Below, in pieces: positions 37,418 to 45,591 of a stretch of DNA of 64,000 bases. The number at the start of each line of letters is the position of its first letter. Within the stretch, counting starts at the first letter, position 1. The notes below the pieces were generated by a model, which saw only the letters and a program-made list of their open reading frames with translations, was not told the DNA's origin and searched no databases. Both the position numbers and the translations under genes were made by a program. The stretch is from Gammaproteobacteria bacterium (GTDB lineage: Bacteria > Gemmatimonadota > Gemmatimonadetes > Longimicrobiales > Gaopeijiaceae): assembly GCA_028820325.1 (NCBI GenBank), contig JAPPJO010000020.1, forward strand, positions 124,001 through 188,000, given 5' to 3'.

Positions 37418-38892
37418 GCGGACTCGGCGCGCGGCTCATCCAGAGCCCGGAGCTCAGGCAGGAGATGAAGATCAACCCGCGCCTGTACCAGGCAATGGAG
37501 TTGCTTCATCTTCCGCTGCTCGACCTCCAGCAGCGTCTGAAGCAGGAGATGACGGAAAACCCGTTCCTGGAGGTGGTAGAGGGCGACACCGAGCAGGAAG
37601 TGGAACTCGACCAGGATGGCGTGGACGAGGACGGGGACGAGGTCGACTGGGAGTCGATCCTGCTCGACGGATTCGACGCCGGCGGACGCCGCGCCCAGTA
37701 CGAAGCCCGTGACTTCGACTTCCCCACGCCGTCCAAGGCTCCCGACCTCCGCGATCATCTCGAGAACCAGACTCAGCTGCTGACGCTCTCCGGCCGCGAG
37801 CAGAGGATCGCGCAGGAGATCATCGGCAACATCGATGACGACGGCCTCCTGCGCTGTCCGCTGGAAACCATCACCGACGACCTCAACGGCTGGCTCGAAG
37901 ACGTGCGCGACCTCGCCCTCGAAGCCGCCGAGGACGAGTCTCCGGAGGAGCTGGCCGCGATGCTTGCGCCCTTCGACGTGGGGGAAGTGGAGGCGATGCT
38001 CGAAATCGTGCAGGACATGGATCCGCCGGGTGTGGGCGCGCGCGATCTGCGCGAATGCCTCCTCATCCAGCTGCGCGAATCGAGGGAGGAGAATGAACTC
38101 ATCGGGGTCATGGTCGACGAGCACTTCGACGACCTCCTGAGTCACCGCTGGGCCAACATCGCCCGCGCTCTCGGAGTAGCGCCCCGGTTGGTCCAGGATG
38201 CCGCCGATCGGCTCGCCCGCCTGGACCCGAAGCCGGGACTCAGGTACTCGCCCGAACCCGAGCACTACATCGTCCCGGACCTGATCGTGGAGAAGATCTC
38301 CGGCGAGTACATGGTGTTCGCCAACGACACCAGCATGCCCCAGCTGAGGCTGGCGCGCTCGTACCAGGAAGTCGCCCGCGACAAGCGCCTGTTCCAGGGA
38401 GAGAACAAGACGTTCATCAAGGACAAGCTGAATTCCGCCAGCTGGATGATCCAGGCCATCGAACAGCGGCGCCAGACGATGCTCAAGGTGATGCAGTACA
38501 TCGTCGAGCGTCAGCGCGGTTTCTTCGAAAACGGGGTTCAGCATCTGCGGCCGCTCACCTTGCGTGAGGTGGCCGACCACATCGAGATGCACGAATCGAC
38601 CGTGTCGCGCGTGACCAACGAGAAGTTCGTCCAGACGCCGCGCGGCGTCTTCAGCCTCAAGTACTTCTTTTCGAGCGGGCTCTCAACCACCAGCGGCACC
38701 GACATTTCCGCTCGCGGAGTCAAGGCGAAGATGGAGGCACTCATCTCCGGGGAGGACGTTCGCAAGCCCCTCACCGACATGGCACTCGTCAAGCTCCTGC
38801 GCGCCGACGGCGTCCGCATCGCGCGCCGGACGGTGGCCAAGTACCGCGACCAGCTCGGCATCCTCCCGGCGCGCATGCGCAAGCGCCTGTGA
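37414..38892 (+). CDS. rpoN: RNA polymerase sigma-54 factor
   Basis: Alternative sigma factor needing AAA+ activators. The 492-residue protein has the N-terminal activator-interacting region I (SPELRQEMKINPRLYQAMELLHLPL), an acidic region II (60-90), the core-binding region with DMDPPGVGARDLRECLL, the helix-turn-helix region (MHESTVSRVTNEKFVQTPRG) and the RpoN box ARRTVAKYRDQL near residue 470. It follows lptB with an ATGA overlap, the widespread lptB-rpoN order. No sigma-54 activator gene lies in the window. Confidence 0.97.
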   Translation: MSGLGARLIQSPELRQEMKINPRLYQAMELLHLPLLDLQQRLKQEMTENPFLEVVEGDTEQEVELDQDGVDEDGDEVDWESILLDGFDAGGRRAQYEARDFDFPTPSKAPDLRDHLENQTQLLTLSGREQRIAQEIIGNIDDDGLLRCPLETITDDLNGWLEDVRDLALEAAEDESPEELAAMLAPFDVGEVEAMLEIVQDMDPPGVGARDLRECLLIQLRESREENELIGVMVDEHFDDLLSHRWANIARALGVAPRLVQDAADRLARLDPKPGLRYSPEPEHYIVPDLIVEKISGEYMVFANDTSMPQLRLARSYQEVARDKRLFQGENKTFIKDKLNSASWMIQAIEQRRQTMLKVMQYIVERQRGFFENGVQHLRPLTLREVADHIEMHESTVSRVTNEKFVQTPRGVFSLKYFFSSGLSTTSGTDISARGVKAKMEALISGEDVRKPLTDMALVKLLRADGVRIARRTVAKYRDQLGILPARMRKRL

Positions 38893-38953
38893 GCGGATCG
38901 CCCCGCGTCGACCGCGCCGATGCCATCCTCCTCCGCGGCAGCCGGCCCCGGGG

Positions 38954-40120
38954 ATGACGCGTCCGCGCGTCCTGGTGGTCATCGGCACCCGGCCGGAGGC
39001 GATCAAGATGGCCCCGGTGGCAGAGGCGCTGCGCAGTCGTGCCGACCTGGTGGAGAGCGCAGTCGCCCTGACCGGCCAGCACACCGACATGGTCGACCAG
39101 GCGCTCGAAGCTTTCTCCATCATCCCCGACTTCGACCTGGACATCATGAAGTCCGGCCAGACCCTCTACGACGTCGGGCGGGGCTGCATGGAAGGGCTGA
39201 GGGACATGATCCGCGAGTTCGCGCCGGCCATGATGCTGGTGCAGGGCGACACGGCCAGCGTCTTCTTCGGTTCGCTGGTGGGATTCTTCGAACGCATCCA
39301 GGTGGGGCACGTCGAGGCCGGATTGCGCAGCCGCAATCGGTGGGCTCCGTATCCCGAGGAGCTGTTCCGGCAGATGACGGACACGCTCGCCGAACTTCAC
39401 TTCGCGCCCACCGCGCTGGCGCGGCAAAACCTGCTGGATGAAGGGATCTCCGAAGCTTCGATTCACGTCACGGGCAATACCGTGGTCGACGCTCTTCTGC
39501 GGCTGGCTCACCGCGAAGCCGAAATCGAAGACCGGGTGCTGGCCGAACTTCTGGCGGGAGGTGGCCCACTCGTGCTGCTCACGGCCCATCGGCGCGAGTC
39601 GTTCGGCGAACCTCTGTGTCGGGTCTTCCGAGCCGTCCGCGAGATTGCGGACCGATGTCCGGATGTCCAGGTCATCTATCCCGTGCACCCGAATCCGCAG
39701 GTCGTCCGCCCGGCGCGCGAGCATCTGGCCGACCATCCCCGGGTTCACCTGACAGACCCGCTGGCGTACCCGGATCTCCTGCGTGCGCTCAAGCGGGCGA
39801 GCCTCGTGCTCACCGACTCCGGGGGAATCCAGGAGGAGGCGCCCACCTTCGGCACGCCGGTCCTCGTGCTGCGGGAGGTGACGGAGCGCCCGGAAGGTGT
39901 GGCCGCGGGGGTTGCCAGGCTGGTGGGAACCGACCGCGCCCGCATCGTCGCCGAGGCCCTGGCCGCGCTGGCCGGCGGAAACGGGGAAGGGGACCGGGAG
40001 GGCGGTTTCGCCAACCCCTACGGCGACGGCGACGCGGCGGAGCGCATCGCCGACATCGTGGCGCAGCGGCTCACCGGAGTGCCGCGCCGGACGCGCGACT
40101 GGCTTCCGGAAGCGCCATGA
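38954..40120 (+). CDS. wecB: UDP-N-acetylglucosamine 2-epimerase (non-hydrolysing)
   Basis: Converts UDP-GlcNAc to UDP-ManNAc for surface polysaccharides. The 388-residue GT-B-fold enzyme has GTRPEAIKMAPV near residue 10, VQGDTASVFFG near 95, GHVEAGLRS near 115, VTGNTVVDAL, and the catalytic TDSGGIQEEAP near 280. Followed by two glycosyltransferases with overlapping starts, so it likely feeds an O-antigen or exopolysaccharide step. Confidence 0.92.
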   Translation: MTRPRVLVVIGTRPEAIKMAPVAEALRSRADLVESAVALTGQHTDMVDQALEAFSIIPDFDLDIMKSGQTLYDVGRGCMEGLRDMIREFAPAMMLVQGDTASVFFGSLVGFFERIQVGHVEAGLRSRNRWAPYPEELFRQMTDTLAELHFAPTALARQNLLDEGISEASIHVTGNTVVDALLRLAHREAEIEDRVLAELLAGGGPLVLLTAHRRESFGEPLCRVFRAVREIADRCPDVQVIYPVHPNPQVVRPAREHLADHPRVHLTDPLAYPDLLRALKRASLVLTDSGGIQEEAPTFGTPVLVLREVTERPEGVAAGVARLVGTDRARIVAEALAALAGGNGEGDREGGFANPYGDGDAAERIADIVAQRLTGVPRRTRDWLPEAP

Positions 40121-41241
40121 ACATCCTGATGCACTGCATCTACTTCCCGCCGGAAGTGGGCGGACTGGAGAGCCACGTCTTCAACCTGTGCCGGGGGCTT
40201 GTGGCCCGCGGACACCGCGTGGATGTGGTCACCTCGCGGTCCCGTCCCAATCTTCCGCGCGAGCAGTTCATGGGGGACATCCACGTCCGGAGAACATGGC
40301 TGCCGGCGCGCAACCCGGGAGGGTGGTTCCTGCACTCGATGTGCTCGACACCACGCACCACCCGGGCGAGCGCGGAGGTCGACGTGGTGCACGCGCAGGC
40401 CATCGCCTCCATCCCGCCGGCATGGATTGCCGGCCGGCTCCGCGCGCGACCGGTGATTACCACCCTGCACACCTCCCACTTCCTTCGGCTGGCGGCGAAA
40501 ACGCATTGGCGGCCGGGCCTGCGCACCCTCCTGCGCGCGTCCGACCATACCTTCGCCACCAGCGTCGAGATCGCAGATGTCGCCGACGGCCTGCTCCCGG
40601 GTCTGTCCACCGAGCCGGTGACCAACGGGGTGGACACATCGGTCTTCCGCCGCTGCGAACCATCGCTCCCGCCCGTGTCCGGACCTCTGCTGGTCGTTCC
40701 GCGCCGTCTGTTTCCCAAGAACGGAGTGCGGTTTTTCGTGCAGGCGATGCCCGAAATCGCCGCGGCGGTTCCCGGGGTGGAGGCGATTCTGGTAGGCGAC
40801 GGACCGGAGCGGGGGGAGCTGGAGAGCCTGAGCGCGCAGTTGGGCCTGGCCGAACGAGTCCGCTTCCTCGGCGCACGGCCCAATGCCGAGATGCCGGGCA
40901 TTCTCTCTTCCGCCGCCGTTGCGGTCGTTCCCTCGCTCATGGAGGCAACCTCGATCGCGGCGCTGGAGGCCATGGCGTGCGAGCTTCCGGTGGCCGCTTC
41001 CCGGGTAGGAGGACTGCCTGAAATCGTGGACGAATCGGTGGGAACCCTTTTCGAGCCCGGGGATCCCGCCGATCTGGCCAGGCGGCTTGTCGCCCTCCTG
41101 CGCCGAACCGATCTGCTGCAGGAGGCCGGACGCCGAGCGCGCGAGCGCGTCGCCACCCGCTGGAGCAACGACCGGCTCGTGGAACGGCACCTGGAGGTCT
41201 ACGAAGCCCTGCGAGCGGGGAAGAGAGCGCCCCATGCCTGA
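40117..41241 (+). CDS. Glycosyltransferase family 4 (GT-B fold)
   Basis: Probable retaining glycosyltransferase for a surface glycan or glycolipid. The 374-residue protein starts MNILMHCIYFPPEVGGLESHV, as in GT4 enzymes. It has the N-terminal acceptor domain with GLESHVFNLCRGLVARGHRVDVVTSR and the C-terminal donor domain with LLVVPRRLFPKNGVRF, LVGDGPERGEL, the E-x7-E motif EATSIAALE and PVAASRVGGLPEIV. ATGA overlap with wecB and 8-bp overlap with the next gene. Sugar and acceptor unknown. Confidence 0.88.
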   Translation: MNILMHCIYFPPEVGGLESHVFNLCRGLVARGHRVDVVTSRSRPNLPREQFMGDIHVRRTWLPARNPGGWFLHSMCSTPRTTRASAEVDVVHAQAIASIPPAWIAGRLRARPVITTLHTSHFLRLAAKTHWRPGLRTLLRASDHTFATSVEIADVADGLLPGLSTEPVTNGVDTSVFRRCEPSLPPVSGPLLVVPRRLFPKNGVRFFVQAMPEIAAAVPGVEAILVGDGPERGELESLSAQLGLAERVRFLGARPNAEMPGILSSAAVAVVPSLMEATSIAALEAMACELPVAASRVGGLPEIVDESVGTLFEPGDPADLARRLVALLRRTDLLQEAGRRARERVATRWSNDRLVERHLEVYEALRAGKRAPHA

Positions 41242-41959
41242 CCCGCGACTCCTCGTCCTGATTCCCACCTACAACGAGCGGGAGAATCTCCCGCGGATCG
41301 TACCCTTGGTGCTGGAGCAGCATCCAGGCATCGAGATCCTGGTCATCGACGACGGATCACCGGACGGCACGGGGCAGCTGGCCGATGAGATGGCCGCCGG
41401 CGAACCCCGTATCCACGTCCTTCATCGAACCGAAAAGCTCGGTCTCGGCCCCGCGTACCTAGCAGGGTTCAAATGGGGCCTCGCCCGCGGCTATCCGCTG
41501 CTCTGCGAGATGGACGCCGACCTGTCGCATTCGCCGGAGATGCTGCCGGCGTTCATCGAACAGACGCGGCACGCGGATGTCGTCATCGGTTCCCGCTACC
41601 TCCACGGCCGGGTCACCGTGGTCGACTGGCCCATGAGCCGGCTGCTGATCAGCTATTTCGGCTGCTGGTACGCGCGAACCATCACCGGTCTGCCGGTCGC
41701 CGATGCCACGGGTGGCTTCAACTGCTGGCGCAGGGAAGTCCTCGAGGCCCTCGACCTCGATCGCATCGTCTCCAACGGATACGCCTTCCAGATCGAGCTG
41801 AAGTTCCGCGCGGCACGGAAGGGCTTTCGCCTGGTCGAAGTCCCGATCGTCTTCACCGAGCGCGATTCCGGTGAGTCCAAGATGTCGGGGAAGATCGTTC
41901 GGGAGGCAGTGTGGCGCGTGTGGATGCTCCGAATCCTCGACCTGATCGGCCGGCTGTAA
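41234..41959 (+). CDS. Polyprenol/dolichol-phosphate mannosyltransferase-like GT2
   Basis: Transfers a sugar from a nucleotide donor to polyprenyl phosphate. The 241-residue GT2-family protein has LIPTYNERENLPRIV near residue 10, IDDGSPDGTG near 38, the metal-binding EMDADLSHSPEM near 92, and the family's C-terminal FTERDSGESKMSGKIVREAVW, diagnostic of DPM1-like enzymes. No C-terminal membrane helices are present, so it is the short soluble form. Mannose is the usual donor sugar, but this is not shown by the sequence. Confidence 0.9.
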   Translation: MPDPRLLVLIPTYNERENLPRIVPLVLEQHPGIEILVIDDGSPDGTGQLADEMAAGEPRIHVLHRTEKLGLGPAYLAGFKWGLARGYPLLCEMDADLSHSPEMLPAFIEQTRHADVVIGSRYLHGRVTVVDWPMSRLLISYFGCWYARTITGLPVADATGGFNCWRREVLEALDLDRIVSNGYAFQIELKFRAARKGFRLVEVPIVFTERDSGESKMSGKIVREAVWRVWMLRILDLIGRL

Positions 41960-42003
41960 CGACCTCCCGTCAGGATCCTGACCGAGAGCCCCAAATCCCC
42001 TCG

Positions 42004-42043
42004 CATCAGAATTCCGACTGCTGGAATCCACGGAATTCTGATG
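42004..42043. terminator. 13-bp hairpin downstream of the DPM1-like gene
   Basis: CATCAGAATTCCG (42004-42016) and its exact reverse complement (42031-42043) flank a 14-base loop. A TTTT follows after 12 bases, so it could act as a terminator. A near copy of the right arm with flanking bases, CCACGGAATTCTGA (42028-42041), recurs as CCACGGATTTCTGA at 42066-42079 (13 of 14 identical). That suggests the repeat may have another role beside dif. Confidence 0.45.
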
Positions 42044-42101
42044 TGTCATCGGCGGGTTTTGGCCGCCACGGATTTCTGAGAGGGGACGGCGAGATTCCGT
42101 A

Positions 42102-42129
42102 ACTATACATAATACATATTATGCGCAGG
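42102..42129 (-). other. Candidate dif site (Xer recombination, chromosome terminus)
   Basis: Read on the - strand it is an 11-bp XerC-like arm CCTGCGCATAA (42129-42119), a 6-bp centre TATGTA (42118-42113) and an 11-bp XerD-like arm TTATGTATAGT (42112-42102). Compared from memory with E. coli dif, the XerC arm matches 9 of 11, the centre 4 of 6 and the XerD arm 8 of 11. The inner CATAA/TTATG halves are perfectly inverted, as in dif. It lies in a non-coding, AT-rich gap where strand bias of genes changes. An xerC/D gene is present at 17.2 kb. Confidence 0.8.
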
Positions 42130-42202
42130 TTTGGGGCGCCTTCAAGCCCTCAGCCAGCCCCCGGCGAAGATGGCGCGTTGCACGATTGCGCGGCCACGCG
42201 GT

Positions 42203-42231
42203 TTTCCTCTTCGGCTCAGGCTCGCTAGAAT
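42203..42231 (+). promoter_or_regulatory. Candidate promoter for the M23 lipoprotein gene
   Basis: TAGAAT (42226-42231) is a good -10 box; the best -35 at 17-bp spacing is a weak TTTCCT (42203-42208). Transcription would start near 42238, giving a ~47-base leader with a GGAGAGG ribosome-binding motif before the ATG at 42285. Confidence 0.4.
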
Positions 42232-42284
42232 GGCTGCGGGATGGGATGACGGAGGCGTGTTTGGGATGCGGGAGAGGTGGATTG

Positions 42285-43781
42285 ATGTCGGAACGATTGC
42301 GCTCGAACATCACCGGGTTCTGCTCGGGCGTCGCGCCGGAGCTGGACGCCTGGAGGGATCTACGCCGAAAAACTGTCGTCCTCCCTTCCGTGTTGGCCGG
42401 GCTCCTGGTTGTCTCCGGATGCGAGCAGATCGAGCAGGCCCGGGACCATTTCCGGGACCTGACGCCACACGAAGCCTACCAGGCTCGGCTGAACGTCGCC
42501 GGACTCGGAGAATCGGCGCTCGCGAGGGACTGGGAGGCGGCCGGACGCGTGGCGCTCGCCGCGCCGCTTCCGGTATCGCTGCCCTACGCGGAGGAAAGCT
42601 ACATCAGCCCCGACGCTCCGGAGGCCGCCGGGTACGGTTTTCGCCTCGAACGAGGTAGAAGGCTGACGGTCGAAGTTGCGGTCGACTCCGGCGAGCCGGC
42701 GCGGGTATTCGTGGACCTGTTTCGCGTGCCCGCGGATCCCGCCGACCCGATGAGGCCGGTGTTCTCGTCGGAATCGCCCGTGGAGACGTTCTCGCACGAG
42801 CCCTGGCGCGGTGGCGAATTCATCCTGCGGCTCCAGCCCGAGCTGCTGCGCGGAGGCAGCTACTCCGTCACTCTGGATCTCGAGGCGCAGCTGGCGTTTC
42901 CCGTCGAGGGACATGGCCCGCAGTACATCTACAGCTGGTTTGGCGCCGCGCGGGACGGCGGCCGGCGGAGCCACCGCGGCGTCGACATCTTCGCGCGCCG
43001 TGGAACTCCCGTGCTCGCGGCATCGGCAGGACGGGTCAGCCGCGTGCGGGATACCGCCATTGGCGGCAAGGTGGTATGGGTTCGCGACCCGGTGCGCAAC
43101 GCCAGCCTCTACTACGCCCATCTGGACAGCCAGTATGTCCGCGACGGACAGTTCGTCGAAGCCGGCGACACCGTCGGCTTCGTGGGAAACACCGGAAACG
43201 CCCGCACCACCCCGCCCCACCTGCACCTGGGCCTCTATCGGCGCGGCGAGGGCGCCGTCGATCCCTTCCCGTTCATCGATCCCGTGCGCGTCACCGTTCC
43301 GGAACTCACCGTCGACACGGAGCGGCTGGGCACATGGAACCGGGTGCGCAACGGAGGGGTCCGGCTGCGGGCGGCGCCCGGCCCGCGGGGCGAGGTGATG
43401 CGTGAACTGGACCGGTACACGCCGCTCCGGGTTCTCGCCGGCACGGGGAGCTTCTTCCGGGCCCGTCTGCCCGACGGCACAACAGGTTACGTGGCCGCAC
43501 GCCTGATCGAACCAGTCGCGGCTCCCTTCGCGCGGGAAACCGTGGCGGCGGCGCGCTCGGTGCTTGCCGCGCCCACGGACGACTCGGCCTGGCTGGCTCG
43601 ACTGGACGCGGGAACCGAAGTGCCGGTGATTGGCCGCTTCGGCGACTACCTGTACGTGCGGACGGCGAGCGGAGAGACGGGTTGGCTCGGGCCTGGGCAG
43701 TCGCTCGCCGAGGCGCCCCGGGAGTTCAACCCCCGGACGACGTCCGGCGAGCGCGCATCTCAGCCAGGCGCATCTCGATGA
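42285..43781 (+). CDS. M23 family metallopeptidase lipoprotein with SH3-like domains
   Basis: Predicted envelope peptidoglycan hydrolase or amidase activator. The 498-residue protein has a lipobox VVSGC (Cys46) after an unusually long N-region, a ~150-residue beta-rich domain, and the LytM/M23 domain with the zinc motif HRGVDIF (HxxxD) and HLHLGLY (HxH). All metal ligands are present, so it may be catalytic. Two SH3-like modules follow (VRNGGVRLRAAPG near 370 and GTEVPVIGRFGDYLYVRTASGETGWLGPG near 455). Start ATG at 42285 has a good ribosome-binding site. Its end overlaps the convergent next gene by 56 bp. Confidence 0.88.
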   Translation: MSERLRSNITGFCSGVAPELDAWRDLRRKTVVLPSVLAGLLVVSGCEQIEQARDHFRDLTPHEAYQARLNVAGLGESALARDWEAAGRVALAAPLPVSLPYAEESYISPDAPEAAGYGFRLERGRRLTVEVAVDSGEPARVFVDLFRVPADPADPMRPVFSSESPVETFSHEPWRGGEFILRLQPELLRGGSYSVTLDLEAQLAFPVEGHGPQYIYSWFGAARDGGRRSHRGVDIFARRGTPVLAASAGRVSRVRDTAIGGKVVWVRDPVRNASLYYAHLDSQYVRDGQFVEAGDTVGFVGNTGNARTTPPHLHLGLYRRGEGAVDPFPFIDPVRVTVPELTVDTERLGTWNRVRNGGVRLRAAPGPRGEVMRELDRYTPLRVLAGTGSFFRARLPDGTTGYVAARLIEPVAAPFARETVAAARSVLAAPTDDSAWLARLDAGTEVPVIGRFGDYLYVRTASGETGWLGPGQSLAEAPREFNPRTTSGERASQPGASR

Positions 43782-44436
43782 CGCCGCGGCCGGGGTCGGC
43801 TGCGTCCAGTTCGTCCAGGAGAGTGCCCAGCAGATCCTCGGCCTCGGCGTAGCGACCCTGCGCCGCGCGCACGCGGGCCGCGTCGGAGAGGGCGTTGCGC
43901 AACTGGAAGCCCAGGTCGGTCTCGTCGGCGATATCGAGATAGGTTGCCACGGCTTCGTCCTGCAGGCCCTGCTGCTCGTAGGCGGCGCCCAGAAGGAAGC
44001 CGGCCTGCAGCGCCACCGGTTCCCCGAGACGGCCGCGGAGCGGCTGCAGCGCGTCGATGGCGCCCTGGACATTGCCGTTCTCGAGCTGGACCTGACCCAG
44101 GAGAAGCCGGGCTTCGGCCGTACTGGCGGCGTCTTCGAAGCGTTCCAGGAACCGGTTCAGCTCGGCGAGAGTTTCTTCGGTGCTGACCACTCCCACGACC
44201 TGGTGGATCTGCTCAAGCTCGAGAGCGCTCTGGTCTTCGCGCGTCTCGCTGAAATTGAAGTAGTAGACGGTGGCGCCTATGGCGAGGGCGACCACGATGC
44301 CCGCGAAGATCAGGGTCTGGGCGTTGTTCTGCGCCCAGACCGTGAGTTCGAGGACCCGGCTGGTAAAAAGATCGTCCTCGTCGGGGGCGCTGGGGGCCGG
44401 CCCTCCCGGGCCAGGACGTCGGGAATACTTGGACAT
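43726..44436 (-). CDS. YfgM-like tetratricopeptide membrane protein
   Basis: A 236-residue protein with a Pro-rich cytoplasmic N-terminus, one membrane helix (about 41-60, TLIFAGIVVALAIGATVYYF) and TPR-like helices. Recurring EARLLLGQVQLENGNVQGAIDAL and AGFLLGAAYEQQGLQDEAVATYL strings show these. The layout matches TPR_21/YfgM, an ancillary subunit of the Sec translocon that helps periplasmic chaperoning. The call rests on architecture only. It converges with the M23 gene with a 56-bp overlap of coding ends. Confidence 0.72.
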   Translation of the reverse strand: MSKYSRRPGPGGPAPSAPDEDDLFTSRVLELTVWAQNNAQTLIFAGIVVALAIGATVYYFNFSETREDQSALELEQIHQVVGVVSTEETLAELNRFLERFEDAASTAEARLLLGQVQLENGNVQGAIDALQPLRGRLGEPVALQAGFLLGAAYEQQGLQDEAVATYLDIADETDLGFQLRNALSDAARVRAAQGRYAEAEDLLGTLLDELDAADPGRGVIEMRLAEMRARRTSSGG

Positions 44437-44564
44437 GAAGCGCGTGTGTGGGGATGGTGCGGGACTCCGTCGCGTTCATCCATGGCTGGCACGGATTCGC
44501 AGGCAAGCCCGGGAACGCCGCGCAAAACCTAATCCTTGGGCTCCGTTCGGGTCAACGCCGGACG

Positions 44565-45500
44565 TTACCGCCCCGTGCCCGGGGGCCTCAGCTCGTTCCA
44601 TCGCTCGATGAACGCCACAGCCGCGTCCACGGAGGCTTCGGTCATGTTCCGCCCCCGTTCGGCGGTCGCCTCGGCGGGGTCGCGCTCCCCCCAGACGCCC
44701 GTTGTCGACATCTGCGCGGCCGACGTCCCCTTCCCCGTGGATTCGTCCTTGAGTCCCTCCGCCAGGAACACCGCGAGCGCGGTCGGATCTCCGGCGATCA
44801 CCTCGGGCAGTATGGCTTCCAGGTGCGCAGGCATGGTCACCTGCGCGACCTCGACGGCGTCCATATCCACCAGCTCGGGGATCAGGTAGAGCGATCTGGA
44901 GGTCTCTCCGGTGCCTCCATGGCGGTCGAGCACGGCAGGCGCCAGAGTCGGCTGCGGATCCGGATCGCGAACCCTGAACGGGCCGGAAACGGCACCCAGA
45001 TCGACCGCGATTCCCTCGGTCTCCTGATTGATGCGATCAACGATGAAGGTCGTAATGGCTCGGTTGCCACCATGGGCATTGAGGACGAGAAAGCGCTTGA
45101 AACCATGACGCATAAGACTTTTTGCAGATTCAACATAAACCTCCTGAATCAGCGTCGAAGACAAGGTCACGGTGCCCGCGAATTCCATGTGGTAGGGTGA
45201 CTGCCCGGGCAGCAGGATGGGCGCCACCAGCACGTCGGCCCGCTGGGCTATCCTCTTGGCGCGCTCCACTCCGTTCAGGTAGTCGGTGCCGATCGGCAGG
45301 TGGGTGCCGTGCTGCTCGAGCGCGCCCACCGGAAAGATGACCATGTCCGTCCGGGTGAGGAGGTCTTCGACCTCGGGCCGGGTCATGTGGGGAAGATAGT
45401 TGCGGACCTTGAGAATCGGCGGCAGTTCGGGTTCCTGCGCGGCGGCGAAGCTGGCCGGGAGCGCGAACCAGAGGGCGAGGATCGGGACGGCACGGCGCAT
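44565..45500 (-). CDS. Exported creatininase-family amidohydrolase
   Basis: A 311-residue metal-dependent amidohydrolase of the creatininase/MftE family. The binuclear metal ligands are visible: PVGALEQHGTHLPIGTD (Glu, His, Asp), NAHGGN (His) and a downstream Glu in HGGTGETSRS. It has an N-terminal signal peptide (about 1-21, ending SFAAAQ), unusual for this normally cytosolic family. Start ATG at 45500 has AGGAGGG 8 bases upstream; the longer frame further up has no homology. Substrate unknown: creatinine hydrolysis itself is not implied. Confidence 0.87.
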   Translation of the reverse strand: MRRAVPILALWFALPASFAAAQEPELPPILKVRNYLPHMTRPEVEDLLTRTDMVIFPVGALEQHGTHLPIGTDYLNGVERAKRIAQRADVLVAPILLPGQSPYHMEFAGTVTLSSTLIQEVYVESAKSLMRHGFKRFLVLNAHGGNRAITTFIVDRINQETEGIAVDLGAVSGPFRVRDPDPQPTLAPAVLDRHGGTGETSRSLYLIPELVDMDAVEVAQVTMPAHLEAILPEVIAGDPTALAVFLAEGLKDESTGKGTSAAQMSTTGVWGERDPAEATAERGRNMTEASVDAAVAFIERWNELRPPGTGR

Positions 45501-45591
45501 GGGGGATTCCCTCCTGAGAGCTGGGGACATTCGCGTGTGAGTGGTGGACCGGCGAGACGGCCGCCAGGGCAACCTACCACACCCGCACGCG

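Larger units (their letters stand above)
42044..42284. other. Rest of the 325-bp intergenic region around the dif-like site
   Basis: No coding signal. The region (41960-42284 in total) is made of the hairpin, one imperfect copy of its arm, the AT-rich dif-like core, and a probable promoter for the M23 lipoprotein gene. Base composition drops to very AT-rich over 42100-42123, unlike anything else in the window. Confidence 0.6.

Noticed and set aside
42100..42123. AT-rich tract first read as an ordinary promoter
   Set aside because: The arms, centre and length fit a dif site much better, and no gene starts at a suitable distance. The M23 promoter is further right.
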